Shown: positions 34,963 through 42,692, counted from the first letter of the stretch. The stretch is 42,737 bases of DNA from JAVZYK01 sp049699715 (GCA_049699715.1 JBNAVB010000006.1:1-42737), one strand, 5' to 3'. Program-made: numbers and translations. The notes: generated from the sequence alone by a model not told the origin.

Positions 34963-35481
34963 ATGGAAATAAAAAACACAAACAAGAAAGCTCAGGAAGA
35001 GGTAATGGGTTTTGTGATTATAATCCTGCTTGTCATTATTATAGGCCTTGTTTTCTTTGCTTTTTCATTGAGGCAAGGGACAGTTGTCGAGCCAGAGAAA
35101 GCTGAGCTCGATGATTTTATCAACTCAATGCTTGTTTATACAAGCAACTGCGAGATAAGCGCGAAAAATCAAACCATCCGCGAGCTTGCAAGACAGTGCA
35201 ACAATAATCCAAACAAGAAATGTGGCAACAACCAAGAAGTCTGCGATCTTCTCAACAACACCCTTAAGGATATGTTTGAAAAACTTCAAGGGGCTGGAAC
35301 TCAAATCGCCAATTCTTATATCCATGGCTATGAGTTTAACATAACTGGCTCACATCAGATAACATACATTGCAGAAGGCACTCAAGAAGGGGATTATTTC
35401 ACATCAACCACTTTCATACCAACAGGCCAGGCTCAAGACATTACAGTCAAGCTCAAGTTCTACTACAGCAAAGAAGCCTAA
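34963..35481 (+). CDS. class III signal peptide (pilin-like) protein 4
   Basis: A 172-residue protein with leader KKAQ (8-11), then EEVMGF and a hydrophobic helix (about 15-34). It has four close Cys (CEISAKNQ...ARQCNNNPNKKCGNNQEVCDLL) and a beta-rich end. The +5-like acidic residues after Gln resemble archaeal type IV pilins. It lies 80 nt after the cotransporter. It converges with the winged-helix gene with 4 nt between stops. Confidence 0.68.
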   Translation: MEIKNTNKKAQEEVMGFVIIILLVIIIGLVFFAFSLRQGTVVEPEKAELDDFINSMLVYTSNCEISAKNQTIRELARQCNNNPNKKCGNNQEVCDLLNNTLKDMFEKLQGAGTQIANSYIHGYEFNITGSHQITYIAEGTQEGDYFTSTTFIPTGQAQDITVKLKFYYSKEA

Positions 35482-35485
35482 AAGA

Positions 35486-35962
35486 CTAAAACTCAACTGT
35501 AACCTCTAATTTATCCAACACAAGCACAGGTTTTAGCCTCTTTTTCTTTGTTTTAGGATCCTTTTCACGGACAAGTTTAACAAACCCTGCCCTTTCAAGA
35601 AGATTAACATCCTGCCTTACTGCCTTGAAGTCCCTTCCAAGCATTTTTGCGAGCTTGTATAAAGAAACTGGCTTCTTATTCCTGATTACTGCTAAAATTC
35701 TTGCCTTTTCATCACTTAGCAGCTGCCTCAATTCCTTAACACCAAAACCATGCCCGCTGCCAACCCCTGCCAAGCCAGGAGCGATTTTTGGCAGGTTAGG
35801 CTCTACTGGCAATGGCTGTAGCTGGAACGGCTTTAACATTGGTATAAAAAACCTTTCAACAAGCTTGCCTTCTTTCTCTGTTATTGGCTCTTCATCCAGT
35901 TTTCCAAGGCCCCTTGTGCCAATCCTTACAAGGATTTTTTTGATTCTCGCTTTTTTTGCCAT
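35486..35962 (-). CDS. winged-helix transcription regulator
   Basis: The protein has 158 residues from the ATG at 35962 (a TTG at 35968 is also in frame). The N-terminal basic/proline-rich half is of unknown fold. The C-terminal winged helix contains KPVSLYKLAKMLGRDFKAVRQDVNLLERAGFVKLV with a basic wing (KDPKTKKKRLKP). It resembles archaeal ArsR/MarR-type regulators with the HTH at the C-terminus. It lies between the pilin-like operon and the S-layer gene and could control either; this is inference. Confidence 0.78.
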   Translation of the reverse strand: MAKKARIKKILVRIGTRGLGKLDEEPITEKEGKLVERFFIPMLKPFQLQPLPVEPNLPKIAPGLAGVGSGHGFGVKELRQLLSDEKARILAVIRNKKPVSLYKLAKMLGRDFKAVRQDVNLLERAGFVKLVREKDPKTKKKRLKPVLVLDKLEVTVEF

Positions 35963-36355
35963 TTTCAAAGATTTTACAACAATTTAGTGACAAAATATCG
36001 TCGTGAATGAAAACTTTAGTTAAATATATATGATATTTTTATACATATATGTTATATCATAACCCATATATAAACCTTTCTATTAATGTCCATAAAAACC
36101 GAATAATCAATAAGAAAACAAATTAACTACAAAATAATAACATAACCTTTATAAACAAATCTCCAAAACAAAAGTTCTTTTGAACGGCTCAAAGAAAGCT
36201 TTAAAAAGCCTCCAAGCCATCTATTTTTGCAGTTTAACTGCAGTTTAAAAGAAACTGTTGAAAACTGTAAAACTGGCCAGTGATCGTTTCTGAATAACGA
36301 CACACATAAATGTATGCGCAACAATTTTAGCGCTATCGTTTATGGCTACGGCCTA

Positions 36356-36382
36356 ACAACCTCAATAGAAAATTGAGGTTGT
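36356..36382 (+). promoter_or_regulatory. 11-bp hairpin in the S-layer leader
   Basis: ACAACCTCAAT and ATTGAGGTTGT are perfectly complementary around an AGAAA loop, about 80 nt before the ATG. It could stabilise the long leader or act as a regulatory structure. It is not a terminator, since no T run follows. Confidence 0.65.
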
Positions 36383-36450
36383 GAGCGACCAGCGGTTTTC
36401 AAGGCTTCAAAAGCTGAGAAAGCTGGCCAATATTCAGTATATGAATGAAA

Positions 36451-36456
36451 GGAGGT
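36451..36456 (+). promoter_or_regulatory. Shine-Dalgarno site of the S-layer gene
   Basis: GGAGGT lies 6 nt before the ATG at 36463. It is the strongest ribosome-binding site seen in the window and fits high expression from a leadered mRNA. Confidence 0.85.
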
Positions 36457-36462
36457 TAAAAA

Positions 36463-38940
36463 ATGAAATTACTTAGAAAAATTGCACCTTTGGCAGTAAT
36501 GACTATACTTTGTGGAGCAACCGTAGCAGCAGCTGACTTAGCTTCATGGAAGGCCTCATTTCCAGGCACTGATACAGCCATAGTTGTTGGCGCAGGCGCA
36601 GCAGCCCAAGACACTCTTGGAGCAGTTCACATAGCTAATGCTTTAGGCGTCTCAGGCGGAGGCGAAGCCCCTGTAGAAGGAGCTGCTCTAATCACAGCTC
36701 CTGGAAATGTCTTGAACTATGGCGAAAGCTTCGCTAATGTAGCAGGTTCTCTTGCTGACGATGATTTGCCCACGCTTTTAGCAGAAGGCAGATACAGAGA
36801 GACCAGGGGAGCCAAAGAAAATGATGTTTCCTACGCGCAAAAGCTAGTCTTTACAGCGGGTACTGACAACATCCTATTCGACAGGAAAGACACAGGAGAC
36901 GAAGAAGCAGACACTTACTTGTATCTGGACGATGATTTGACAGCTCCAGCTTACACTTATGAGCTCAAATTTGACAAATCAGTCAAGTTCGACCCAACTG
37001 AAGCGAAAAAAGACTTTGAGATGTCTAAGCTTAATATGTTAGGCAGAGATTATTACATTGTCGATGCCACTGCAGATGTGGGCGTAACAGACGAGATAAC
37101 AGATATGGTGCTTATGGGCGGAGCCTTGAAAGCTTCACAATGGGAGTACAGCAAGGCAACATACACTCTTGCTGGCAAAACCTATGAAGTAGAGGCTAAA
37201 ATCATCTCAGACACAGCTCTTACAGTAGTCCTTGTCATTAATGGCGAGGAGACTGACGCTTTGGAAGAGGGGAGACTATATACCCTTGAAGATGGCACAA
37301 GAGTCGGAATCTTGGACATTATCCCGAACGAAGGAGCTGAAAAGTCAACAGGCACAGCAGAAGGTAATGACTTAGTTACTTTCTATCTTGGAGCTGAGAA
37401 GATAGAGCTCATAGAAGGGAAAGACATCGAAATCAACGGCGAACGGGTGAAGTACTCAAATGTGGACTTTACCGGAGGCGCTGGCGAGTTAGATGAAATC
37501 GAAGTCACCTTTGCCCCTAAGAACACTGCTTATGTAGCGACTGGCGAAGCTTGGACAGATCCAGTGCTTGGAAGATTCAAATATACTTTCCAGGGATTGG
37601 AGAAGAAAACCGAAACAATAACATCCACAGTATCAGGCGACGATGGCAAATTCACTTTCAAAAACTTGAACAAAAAGGAAGTGGAGATACCAATAATCGC
37701 AGATGCTAACAGCGAGGTTTGGTTCGGTGACAGGCTGTCCGGAGCAGGAGTAGACATCACCCAAGATGGAGTAAATAAGGCAGACATTGGTATGTTTGCT
37801 CTTATTGATGGAGATGCCTGTTATGACAATGCAGGAACCAATCCAACTTTATGTAAAAGGACAAAGTTCTTGGTTGTCTCAAGCACCGGAGAAGCGCACT
37901 TGTTTGAGTTGACTGGCTTATATGCCGGAGCAGACACAATCTGGGGAAGTGCTGATGACACAATAGATATATATGACATAACTGCTGGCAGAGACTTTGA
38001 AGACCTAGTCCCTGCAGGGGGCGTCTTTACTGTTGATGTCAGATTTATGGCAGACCCTATTGTATTGACTCAGCTTACTGGGGCAGGAACTACAGGTTTA
38101 GAATTCACAAACATCAACTTCTATGGCACTGGAGCAGGCCATGGAGGTGGAACATCTGGAACCGCTTTATTCGACACATCAGGAGATGGTGAAGTTGACA
38201 TAGGATTAATTGATGCGAATGGAGATGGTTTAAAGGATACATACTTTAACTTTAATGAAAGCGACGATGGCAACTATCTTGGCGGATGGTATGCCACAGA
38301 CTTGGACTGTGACGGCGATATCACCCTTGAAAGCCCAGTAGGATGGGCTGGATTGGACTGGCTTCCAGAGACAAGAGGCTCTGATGTCAAGAAAGCTATT
38401 GATATCGCAGATATGGATGGTGCTTTGACAGGCGATCAGGCGTGGGGAGCTATCTTCACACTATGGTCAGACAACAACGACAAAATCCAAATAGATTATC
38501 CAGAAGAAAGGGTCGCTGCAAAAGTCTACGTGTCAGAGATATTGACTACAATCCCAGAACTTGGCACAGGCGGTGCTGCAGGCGCGGCAACTCCAGTTCT
38601 TGACACTGATGTCAATGACGTCAAGGACATGAACTTGATTGTTGTTGGCGGAAGTGCTATTAACAGGGTTGCTGCAGAGATGCTCGATGTAACATTCCCA
38701 ACCTATGGATCAGATGAAGCATGGCAGAACGCTACAAAAGTTGATATGGCAGGCAAAGCCATTATTAAGCTAATGGATTCGCCTTACACAACAGGCAAAT
38801 TTGCCATGTTAGTTGCAGGCTGGGAAGGAGTTGACACAGAAAGAGCAGCAAAGGCCTTGAAAGAAGGCACACCAGCCATATCAGGCCAAAGCGTGTTGTT
38901 GAATACTGCTACTAGCACAGTAACAGTAATAACCGCTTAA
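36463..38940 (+). CDS. S-layer protein
   Basis: The 825-residue main surface-layer protein. A signal peptide ends near ATVAAA-DLASW (about 24/25). The N-terminal part, including ALGVSGGGEAPVEGAALI, and the C-terminal VVGGSAINRVAAEMLD (about 727-742) match the N and C domains of the methanococcal-type S-layer family. The middle is acidic; a calcium-binding DxSGDG...DANGDGLKD repeat lies at about 571-590. It is predicted to be exported by Sec and assembled into a lattice. An SD-led, long-leader mRNA and a T-rich trailer suggest high expression. A diverged copy of its last 25 codons lies at 41000-41080. Confidence 0.88.
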   Translation: MKLLRKIAPLAVMTILCGATVAAADLASWKASFPGTDTAIVVGAGAAAQDTLGAVHIANALGVSGGGEAPVEGAALITAPGNVLNYGESFANVAGSLADDDLPTLLAEGRYRETRGAKENDVSYAQKLVFTAGTDNILFDRKDTGDEEADTYLYLDDDLTAPAYTYELKFDKSVKFDPTEAKKDFEMSKLNMLGRDYYIVDATADVGVTDEITDMVLMGGALKASQWEYSKATYTLAGKTYEVEAKIISDTALTVVLVINGEETDALEEGRLYTLEDGTRVGILDIIPNEGAEKSTGTAEGNDLVTFYLGAEKIELIEGKDIEINGERVKYSNVDFTGGAGELDEIEVTFAPKNTAYVATGEAWTDPVLGRFKYTFQGLEKKTETITSTVSGDDGKFTFKNLNKKEVEIPIIADANSEVWFGDRLSGAGVDITQDGVNKADIGMFALIDGDACYDNAGTNPTLCKRTKFLVVSSTGEAHLFELTGLYAGADTIWGSADDTIDIYDITAGRDFEDLVPAGGVFTVDVRFMADPIVLTQLTGAGTTGLEFTNINFYGTGAGHGGGTSGTALFDTSGDGEVDIGLIDANGDGLKDTYFNFNESDDGNYLGGWYATDLDCDGDITLESPVGWAGLDWLPETRGSDVKKAIDIADMDGALTGDQAWGAIFTLWSDNNDKIQIDYPEERVAAKVYVSEILTTIPELGTGGAAGAATPVLDTDVNDVKDMNLIVVGGSAINRVAAEMLDVTFPTYGSDEAWQNATKVDMAGKAIIKLMDSPYTTGKFAMLVAGWEGVDTERAAKALKEGTPAISGQSVLLNTATSTVTVITA

Positions 38941-38969
38941 GTCTAGGTGCAAAAAGAAGCTTGTTTTTT
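38857..38969 (+). repeat. S-layer 3' end, copy A of a diverged direct repeat
   Basis: This stretch of the S-layer coding end, stop codon and trailer aligns with 41000-41117. About nine substitutions, one 3-nt and one 8-nt indel separate them. The shared tract continues through GTGCAAAAAGAAGCTTG into a T-rich tail. The two copies bracket the four-gene island at 39.1-41.0 kb. Confidence 0.85.
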
Positions 38970-38970
38970 C

Positions 38971-39058
38971 TTTTTCTTTCTTTTTTCTTTTTTTATTTTT
39001 TCTTTTTTTGATTGTTGTTTTCTTTTTTCTTTTGATTGTTGTTTGTGTTTTTTGATTT
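38971..39058 (+). repeat. 88-bp T-rich repeat, left copy; probable S-layer terminator
   Basis: This tract is identical, base for base, to 39739-39826. It is almost entirely T with spaced C and G, the kind of U-rich trailer at which archaeal RNA polymerase stops and FttA cuts. The two copies flank the RelE/ParE-like module. Confidence 0.93.
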
Positions 39059-39090
39059 GTTATAAAGCTTGACTCAACTCAAATCGAAAA

Positions 39091-39120
39091 GTTTAAATAG
39101 TTATATATATTCATATAACT
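39091..39120 (+). promoter_or_regulatory. promoter and inverted-repeat operator of the RelE/ParE-like module
   Basis: TATA-like GTTTAAATA (39091-39099) is followed by inverted arms AGTTATAT (39099-39106) and ATATAACT (39113-39120), between the box and the expected start. A regulator bound here would block the promoter, as in autoregulated toxin-antitoxin pairs. Confidence 0.6.
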
Positions 39121-39127
39121 AAATAAA

Positions 39128-39406
39128 ATGCCATTGCTAATAGAAAAAAAAATACTGCACTATCCCCAATTAGATACTGTTCTAATGGTAGAAGAATTTA
39201 TTAGAACGCATAGCGGCGAATTCAAAAAAAGAATGCTATGGGAAAATCTCCCTAGAAAAGTGATGTATCAGACTTTTTGTGTCATCTTTGATTATTTAAT
39301 TGAATCGGGAAAAATAGCCATTGACAAAGAAGGAAAAATAGCGTGGATTTGGAATCCTGAATTAGTAAAGAAATATCTAAGCAAACCACTCCTTAAAGCA
39401 AGATGA
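39128..39406 (+). CDS. probable antitoxin of a RelE/ParE-like pair
   Basis: A 92-residue small basic protein. Residues about 15-70 (VEEFIRTHSGEFKKRMLWENLPRKVMYQTFCVIFDYLIESGKI) look like a winged helix, and a positively charged C-terminal extension could wrap the toxin. It overlaps the toxin by an ATGA (39403-39406), so the two are translationally coupled with the antitoxin first, the usual type II order. The family was not recognised by name. Confidence 0.65.
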   Translation: MPLLIEKKILHYPQLDTVLMVEEFIRTHSGEFKKRMLWENLPRKVMYQTFCVIFDYLIESGKIAIDKEGKIAWIWNPELVKKYLSKPLLKAR

Positions 39407-39732
39407 AATCTAAAGTTTACTTTGCAGATGAAAAGATCAAGAAAGCTTTTGAAGAACTAAAAAATTCTAAAACTGAAGATCAAATGCTTTATAAGTGGAT
39501 AATAAGAGCAATTAATGACCTATCTGAAAATGCATTCTGCGGAATCCAGCTTCCTAAAAAAATTATTCCTATACCTTACATTCAAAAATACAAAATAGAC
39601 AACTTATGGAAATATGATTTGCCTAAAGGTTGGAGATTACTTTATACCGTGGCTCATGGAAAAGTCCTGGTTATCTCCATTATAATTGAATGGATGGATC
39701 ACAAAAACTATGAAAGAAGATTTAACTATTAG
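39403..39732 (+). CDS. RelE/ParE-superfamily toxin-like protein
   Basis: A 109-residue protein. The C-terminal half has the RelE-like order: LPKGWRLLYTVAHGKVLVISIIIEWMDHKNYERRF. A Lys/Arg-rich beta sheet is followed by Trp-Met-Asp-His-Lys-Asn-Tyr, as in archaeal RelE-like toxins. RelE enzymes cut mRNA on the ribosome; ParE members poison gyrase. Which applies cannot be decided here. It sits inside the 88-bp duplication. Confidence 0.7.
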   Translation: MKSKVYFADEKIKKAFEELKNSKTEDQMLYKWIIRAINDLSENAFCGIQLPKKIIPIPYIQKYKIDNLWKYDLPKGWRLLYTVAHGKVLVISIIIEWMDHKNYERRFNY

Positions 39733-39738
39733 TTTATT

Positions 39739-39826
39739 TTTTTCTTTCTTTTTTCTTTTTTTATTTTTTCTTTTTTTGATTGTTGTTTTCTTTTTTCTTT
39801 TGATTGTTGTTTGTGTTTTTTGATTT
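39739..39826 (+). repeat. 88-bp T-rich repeat, right copy
   Basis: An exact copy of 38971-39058, 768 nt apart, placed directly after the toxin stop. It can terminate toxin transcripts as the left copy does for the S-layer mRNA. Perfect identity suggests a recent duplication or ongoing gene conversion. Confidence 0.93.
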
Positions 39827-39845
39827 TGGTTGTTTGTTGTTTTAT

Positions 39846-39946
39846 GGTATAAAATATACCCTTTTAAGGTATAGTTTTAAGGTATAGTTTACTGATCCTA
39901 ACCGAAATGCTTATAAGGATTAATTTATACCTAATTATGGTATAAA
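39846..39946 (+). promoter_or_regulatory. GGTATA/TATACC operator array before the HEPN/MNT module
   Basis: Palindrome GGTATAAAATATACC (39846-39860), two AGGTATAG units (about 39866 and 39880), and a TTTATACC/GGTATAAA inverted pair (39924-39931 and 39939-39946) lie within 110 nt of the ATG. The last pair overlaps the TATA-like region and would place a regulator on the promoter. Confidence 0.6.
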
Positions 39947-39956
39947 CTTTACCAAA

Positions 39957-40385
39957 ATGACATCAATTAACGAGCATAAGAAAAAAATTATAGAGCATCT
40001 TGAAGAAATAAACGATGCGATAGAAGAAGGTATAGAAAAAAAGCCCATCACAATAGGATTTCATTGTTCTGCTTGTGCTATTCAGTTTCTTGAACTTTAT
40101 TTGCATGCCATAAATAAAATATCCATTGGCAAGATAATTAAACATGAATGGTTCAAAAAACCACTGCCTGAACAGAAAAAAGAGCCATTGGTTGAACGAA
40201 AACTCATGGTTGAATTTCCAGAGAAACAGCAGATCTATTCTTTTATTTATGAGCTGGAAGAGAATAGAAATACATTAATGTATGGCAAATCAGAACCTGG
40301 ACAAATTAAGGCTGTTCTTGAAACTTTTTTGAAATTAAAAGAGCTTTTCATTAGTTTATTAAAAAATGTTGGAATCGAAATATAA
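39957..40385 (+). CDS. HEPN-domain protein of a HEPN/MNT pair
   Basis: A 142-residue all-helical protein. FHCSACAIQFLELYLHA (about 38-54) is a typical HEPN first-helix pattern. ENRNTLMYGK (about 102-111) carries the RNxxxY form of the HEPN RNase motif. HEPN toxins cleave RNA and are neutralised by a partner nucleotidyltransferase that modifies them. The next gene, overlapping by 20 nt, is such a partner. Toxin role is inference. Confidence 0.75.
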   Translation: MTSINEHKKKIIEHLEEINDAIEEGIEKKPITIGFHCSACAIQFLELYLHAINKISIGKIIKHEWFKKPLPEQKKEPLVERKLMVEFPEKQQIYSFIYELEENRNTLMYGKSEPGQIKAVLETFLKLKELFISLLKNVGIEI

Positions 40386-40986
40386 AGAATTAACAGCATA
40401 TGCTTCAGCCTTCGTAGCTTTCATCTTACCAAAAATAGATGTAAAGGAAATTATTCTTTTCGGTTCAGTTGCAAGAGGCGAAGCAACTGCAGGAAGCGAC
40501 ATTGACTTATTTTTTAACATAGAAAAAGAGGAAGACAGTGCTAAGATAAAATCTATAATTCATAAAGAGCTTACAAAATTTCTAAAATCAAGAATAGCAG
40601 AAATATGGTATTTAAAGGGAATTAGAAATGAAATTAAAATTGAAGTTGGTTCGCTTGCTAACTGGAAGCTGAAAAGAAGTTTGATTGCTGAAGGAATTCT
40701 ACTTTATGGCAAATATAAAGAACTTCCAGAAAAACTGCACCATTGGGTATTCTTTAATTTAAGTCCTATAAAGAACATTGCCCAAAGAAACAGAGTAGCA
40801 AGGGCTTTATTTGGAAGAAAAGAAAAAAACTACTCGACAAAAGGCATGATAGAAGAATTTAGCGGGAGAAAAATATCCTCTCTTTCATTCATTGTGCCAA
40901 TAGAGCATGCTAATAAAGTTATAAATTTTTTATCAACCGAAAAAACAAATTATAGTTTTTTTGAGTTATGGAGTGACCAACTGTAA
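40366..40986 (+). CDS. MNT-like nucleotidyltransferase (antitoxin partner)
   Basis: A 206-residue protein. The pol-beta nucleotidyltransferase signature is LFGSVARGEATAGSDIDLFF (about 32-51), with the two Asp ligands in DID. The minimal nucleotidyltransferase is followed by a longer C-terminal region (about 110-206) with basic patches. It overlaps the HEPN gene by 20 nt, the classic coupled arrangement. MNT proteins AMPylate the HEPN tyrosine in characterised systems. Confidence 0.82.
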   Translation: MLESKYKELTAYASAFVAFILPKIDVKEIILFGSVARGEATAGSDIDLFFNIEKEEDSAKIKSIIHKELTKFLKSRIAEIWYLKGIRNEIKIEVGSLANWKLKRSLIAEGILLYGKYKELPEKLHHWVFFNLSPIKNIAQRNRVARALFGRKEKNYSTKGMIEEFSGRKISSLSFIVPIEHANKVINFLSTEKTNYSFFELWSDQL

Positions 40987-40999
40987 ATTAAGAACAATT

Positions 41000-41080
41000 T
41001 TGAAAGAAGGAACTCTAGCCATATCAGGCCAAAGCGTCTTGCTTGACACTACTAGCACAGTAACAGTAATAACAGCTTAA
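41000..41080 (+). pseudogene. remnant of an S-layer gene 3' end
   Basis: The remnant encodes, in one open frame ending in TAA, 25 residues that match the end of the intact S-layer protein except for two replacements and one missing residue (KEGTLAISGQSVLL..., then the shared STVTVITA end). There is no start codon and nothing S-layer-like upstream, so the copy is broken. The trailer after the stop continues the similarity to 41117. Confidence 0.82.
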
Positions 41081-41247
41081 GTCTATAAGTCTAGGTGCAA
41101 AAAGAAGCTTGTTTTTTGTTTCTTTCTTTTCTTTTGTTTTCTTGTTTTTTTGTATTCTTGTTTTTTCTTTTTTCTAAAAGATTTATTTGATATCTATCGG
41201 AAGCTATAATTCATAAGATTTTTAAGTCAAAATTCTCTTACTTATCT

Positions 41248-41895
41248 ATGCCGGAGATAAAGCCCTTGACAACGAAAAGCGAGCAAGAGAAAAAGCAGAG
41301 ACAGCAATTCAAAATAATCGTTGGCATTATCATAGCAGTTCTGATGATTGCTTCTACTATAGGCTATGCCGTACTTGAAAGAGAACATGGCCAGAAACAA
41401 GGAACTGCAAGTTACAACAATTACACTTTCCAAAAAACAGAAACCGGCTGGCAAACCTCTCTTAAGATTAACAATCAAGACATAGCGCTGAACACATTCA
41501 ATCTGCCGCAAGATGTCGAAAATATTTCAACACAAGGCTCGCCTCTTCTCGCGAATTTCATGAACAAAGTGATTTATATCGTGGCGGCTAGCCAGGAAGA
41601 GCGGAAAGCTGCAATAGAGTATAATGCCTTGGGCAAATTCGCGTTGAGAATACAGCTAGCCTGCTCTCAAAAGAATGAAAATGAAACCTTCTGCGTCGAG
41701 AATAACTTGCCAATAAAAAGCTGTGATGATGTTGACTGGCAAACCGTAATAATCATGCTCGAAGAGCTAGGAGAGAATTCTAATGACTCTGCCACAATAA
41801 ACTATAAAAACTCCTGTCTCGAGATTAAAGGCAAGAAAGAAGAGCTTGTAAAAGCCAATGAAAAAGCACTTTTCATGATTTTCGGGATAATTTAA
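41248..41895 (+). CDS. single-pass membrane protein, paralogue 1
   Basis: A 215-residue protein with a basic N-terminus, one transmembrane helix (about 23-44) and an extracytoplasmic domain with five Cys (AC, FC, SC, SC). It shares with the next gene an early Y-x-x-(Y/M)TFxKT strand and a late C-x4-DWxVIxL...C pattern. No family is recognised. A TATA-like TTTTTAAG box lies about 26 nt before the ATG. It follows the S-layer remnant, so the pair may be the original downstream neighbours of the S-layer gene. Confidence 0.7.
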   Translation: MPEIKPLTTKSEQEKKQRQQFKIIVGIIIAVLMIASTIGYAVLEREHGQKQGTASYNNYTFQKTETGWQTSLKINNQDIALNTFNLPQDVENISTQGSPLLANFMNKVIYIVAASQEERKAAIEYNALGKFALRIQLACSQKNENETFCVENNLPIKSCDDVDWQTVIIMLEELGENSNDSATINYKNSCLEIKGKKEELVKANEKALFMIFGII

Positions 41896-41909
41896 TAAAG
41901 AAAAGAAAG

Positions 41910-42641
41910 ATGGCTGAAGGGAAAAAAGTCAAAAAAAGATTGAACAAGAAACGATTTGCTATAGCTCTAGCAATCCTTGTTGTCATTGTTGCTGTAGTTC
42001 TAGGAGCAACCGTGTTTAGGGAAAATTTGAAGAAACTTTTTACTGCCAAGGAAGAAAATTCCTTTGTTTATCATGGCATGACTTTCAACAAGACTTATTT
42101 TGGCAAAATCCTGATGTACGAAACCCCTCTCGTAATTTACAGGCCGATACAGAACAACACTCTTTATTGGATGCTCAAGTTGAGAAATGACCCTCGCGTC
42201 CTTGACAAGAACATTGTTTCTAACATCACAGACAAACCAACAAGAAAATTCTATGTTTCTTTTGATAGGTATCCTCTTGAATGTAACGGCTCTATTCTGG
42301 GCTCTTACAAGATTGGCGAGTTTCTCGATGCCTTGGGTGCTTACAAAGAAGCGACATTCGCTAACGAGGCTCTTGCAGAAGAGAACAACAACACTTACAA
42401 AGTAAGAAACTGTAGCCATGCCACAAAAGACTGGAGTGTCATCTTGCTCAAGAAAAGCGACACTGATAAAAGCTATCTCCATCAGGATGGGCAATGTTAT
42501 ATAATGGAGATAGCCAACTGCCAAACAACAGAAACAACAGAAAGGCTCATTCTAGCGCTCTTAGACACAATGAAGCGCGCGCCTGAATCGCCTGAAACTC
42601 AAGAAACGCCAGAGAACGAGACAAACGCGAGCTCAAGCTGA
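41910..42641 (+). CDS. single-pass membrane protein, paralogue 2
   Basis: A 243-residue protein with a very basic N-terminus (KKVKKRLNKKR), one transmembrane helix (about 16-34), an external domain with Cys pairs, and a Pro/Glu/Asn/Ser-rich tail (about 225-243). It is paralogous to the gene 14 nt upstream (shared FxKT strand and CxxxxxDWSVILL...C pattern). The two probably form a heteromeric surface complex; function unknown. Confidence 0.7.
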   Translation: MAEGKKVKKRLNKKRFAIALAILVVIVAVVLGATVFRENLKKLFTAKEENSFVYHGMTFNKTYFGKILMYETPLVIYRPIQNNTLYWMLKLRNDPRVLDKNIVSNITDKPTRKFYVSFDRYPLECNGSILGSYKIGEFLDALGAYKEATFANEALAEENNNTYKVRNCSHATKDWSVILLKKSDTDKSYLHQDGQCYIMEIANCQTTETTERLILALLDTMKRAPESPETQETPENETNASSS

Positions 42642-42692
42642 TTCTTTATCATTAGCTTGACCATTATTAAGGTTGTGTTAACGTGACATTCT

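Larger units (their letters stand above)
35963..36462. other. 500-nt region upstream of the S-layer gene
   Basis: No gene is supported. It is very AT-rich at 36015-36080, with inverted TATGATAT/ATATCATA arms and several TATA-like boxes (CATATATAAAC near 36065; CCTTTATAAAC near 36147). If the box near 36147 is used, the S-layer mRNA has a leader of nearly 290 nt, unlike the leaderless neighbours. The palindromic TGCAGTTTAACTGCA lies at about 36229-36243. The hairpin at 36356-36382 and a strong SD site are listed separately. Confidence 0.5.

Noticed and set aside
38964..39830. Reading the T-rich tracts as CRISPR-like or simple repeats only
   Set aside because: There are two long copies, not an array with spacers, and they flank a gene pair exactly, so a duplication explains them better.
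42000..42524. 174-residue minus-strand frame
   Set aside because: It lies wholly inside the paralogue 2 gene, has no promoter and a composition typical of an antisense shadow.
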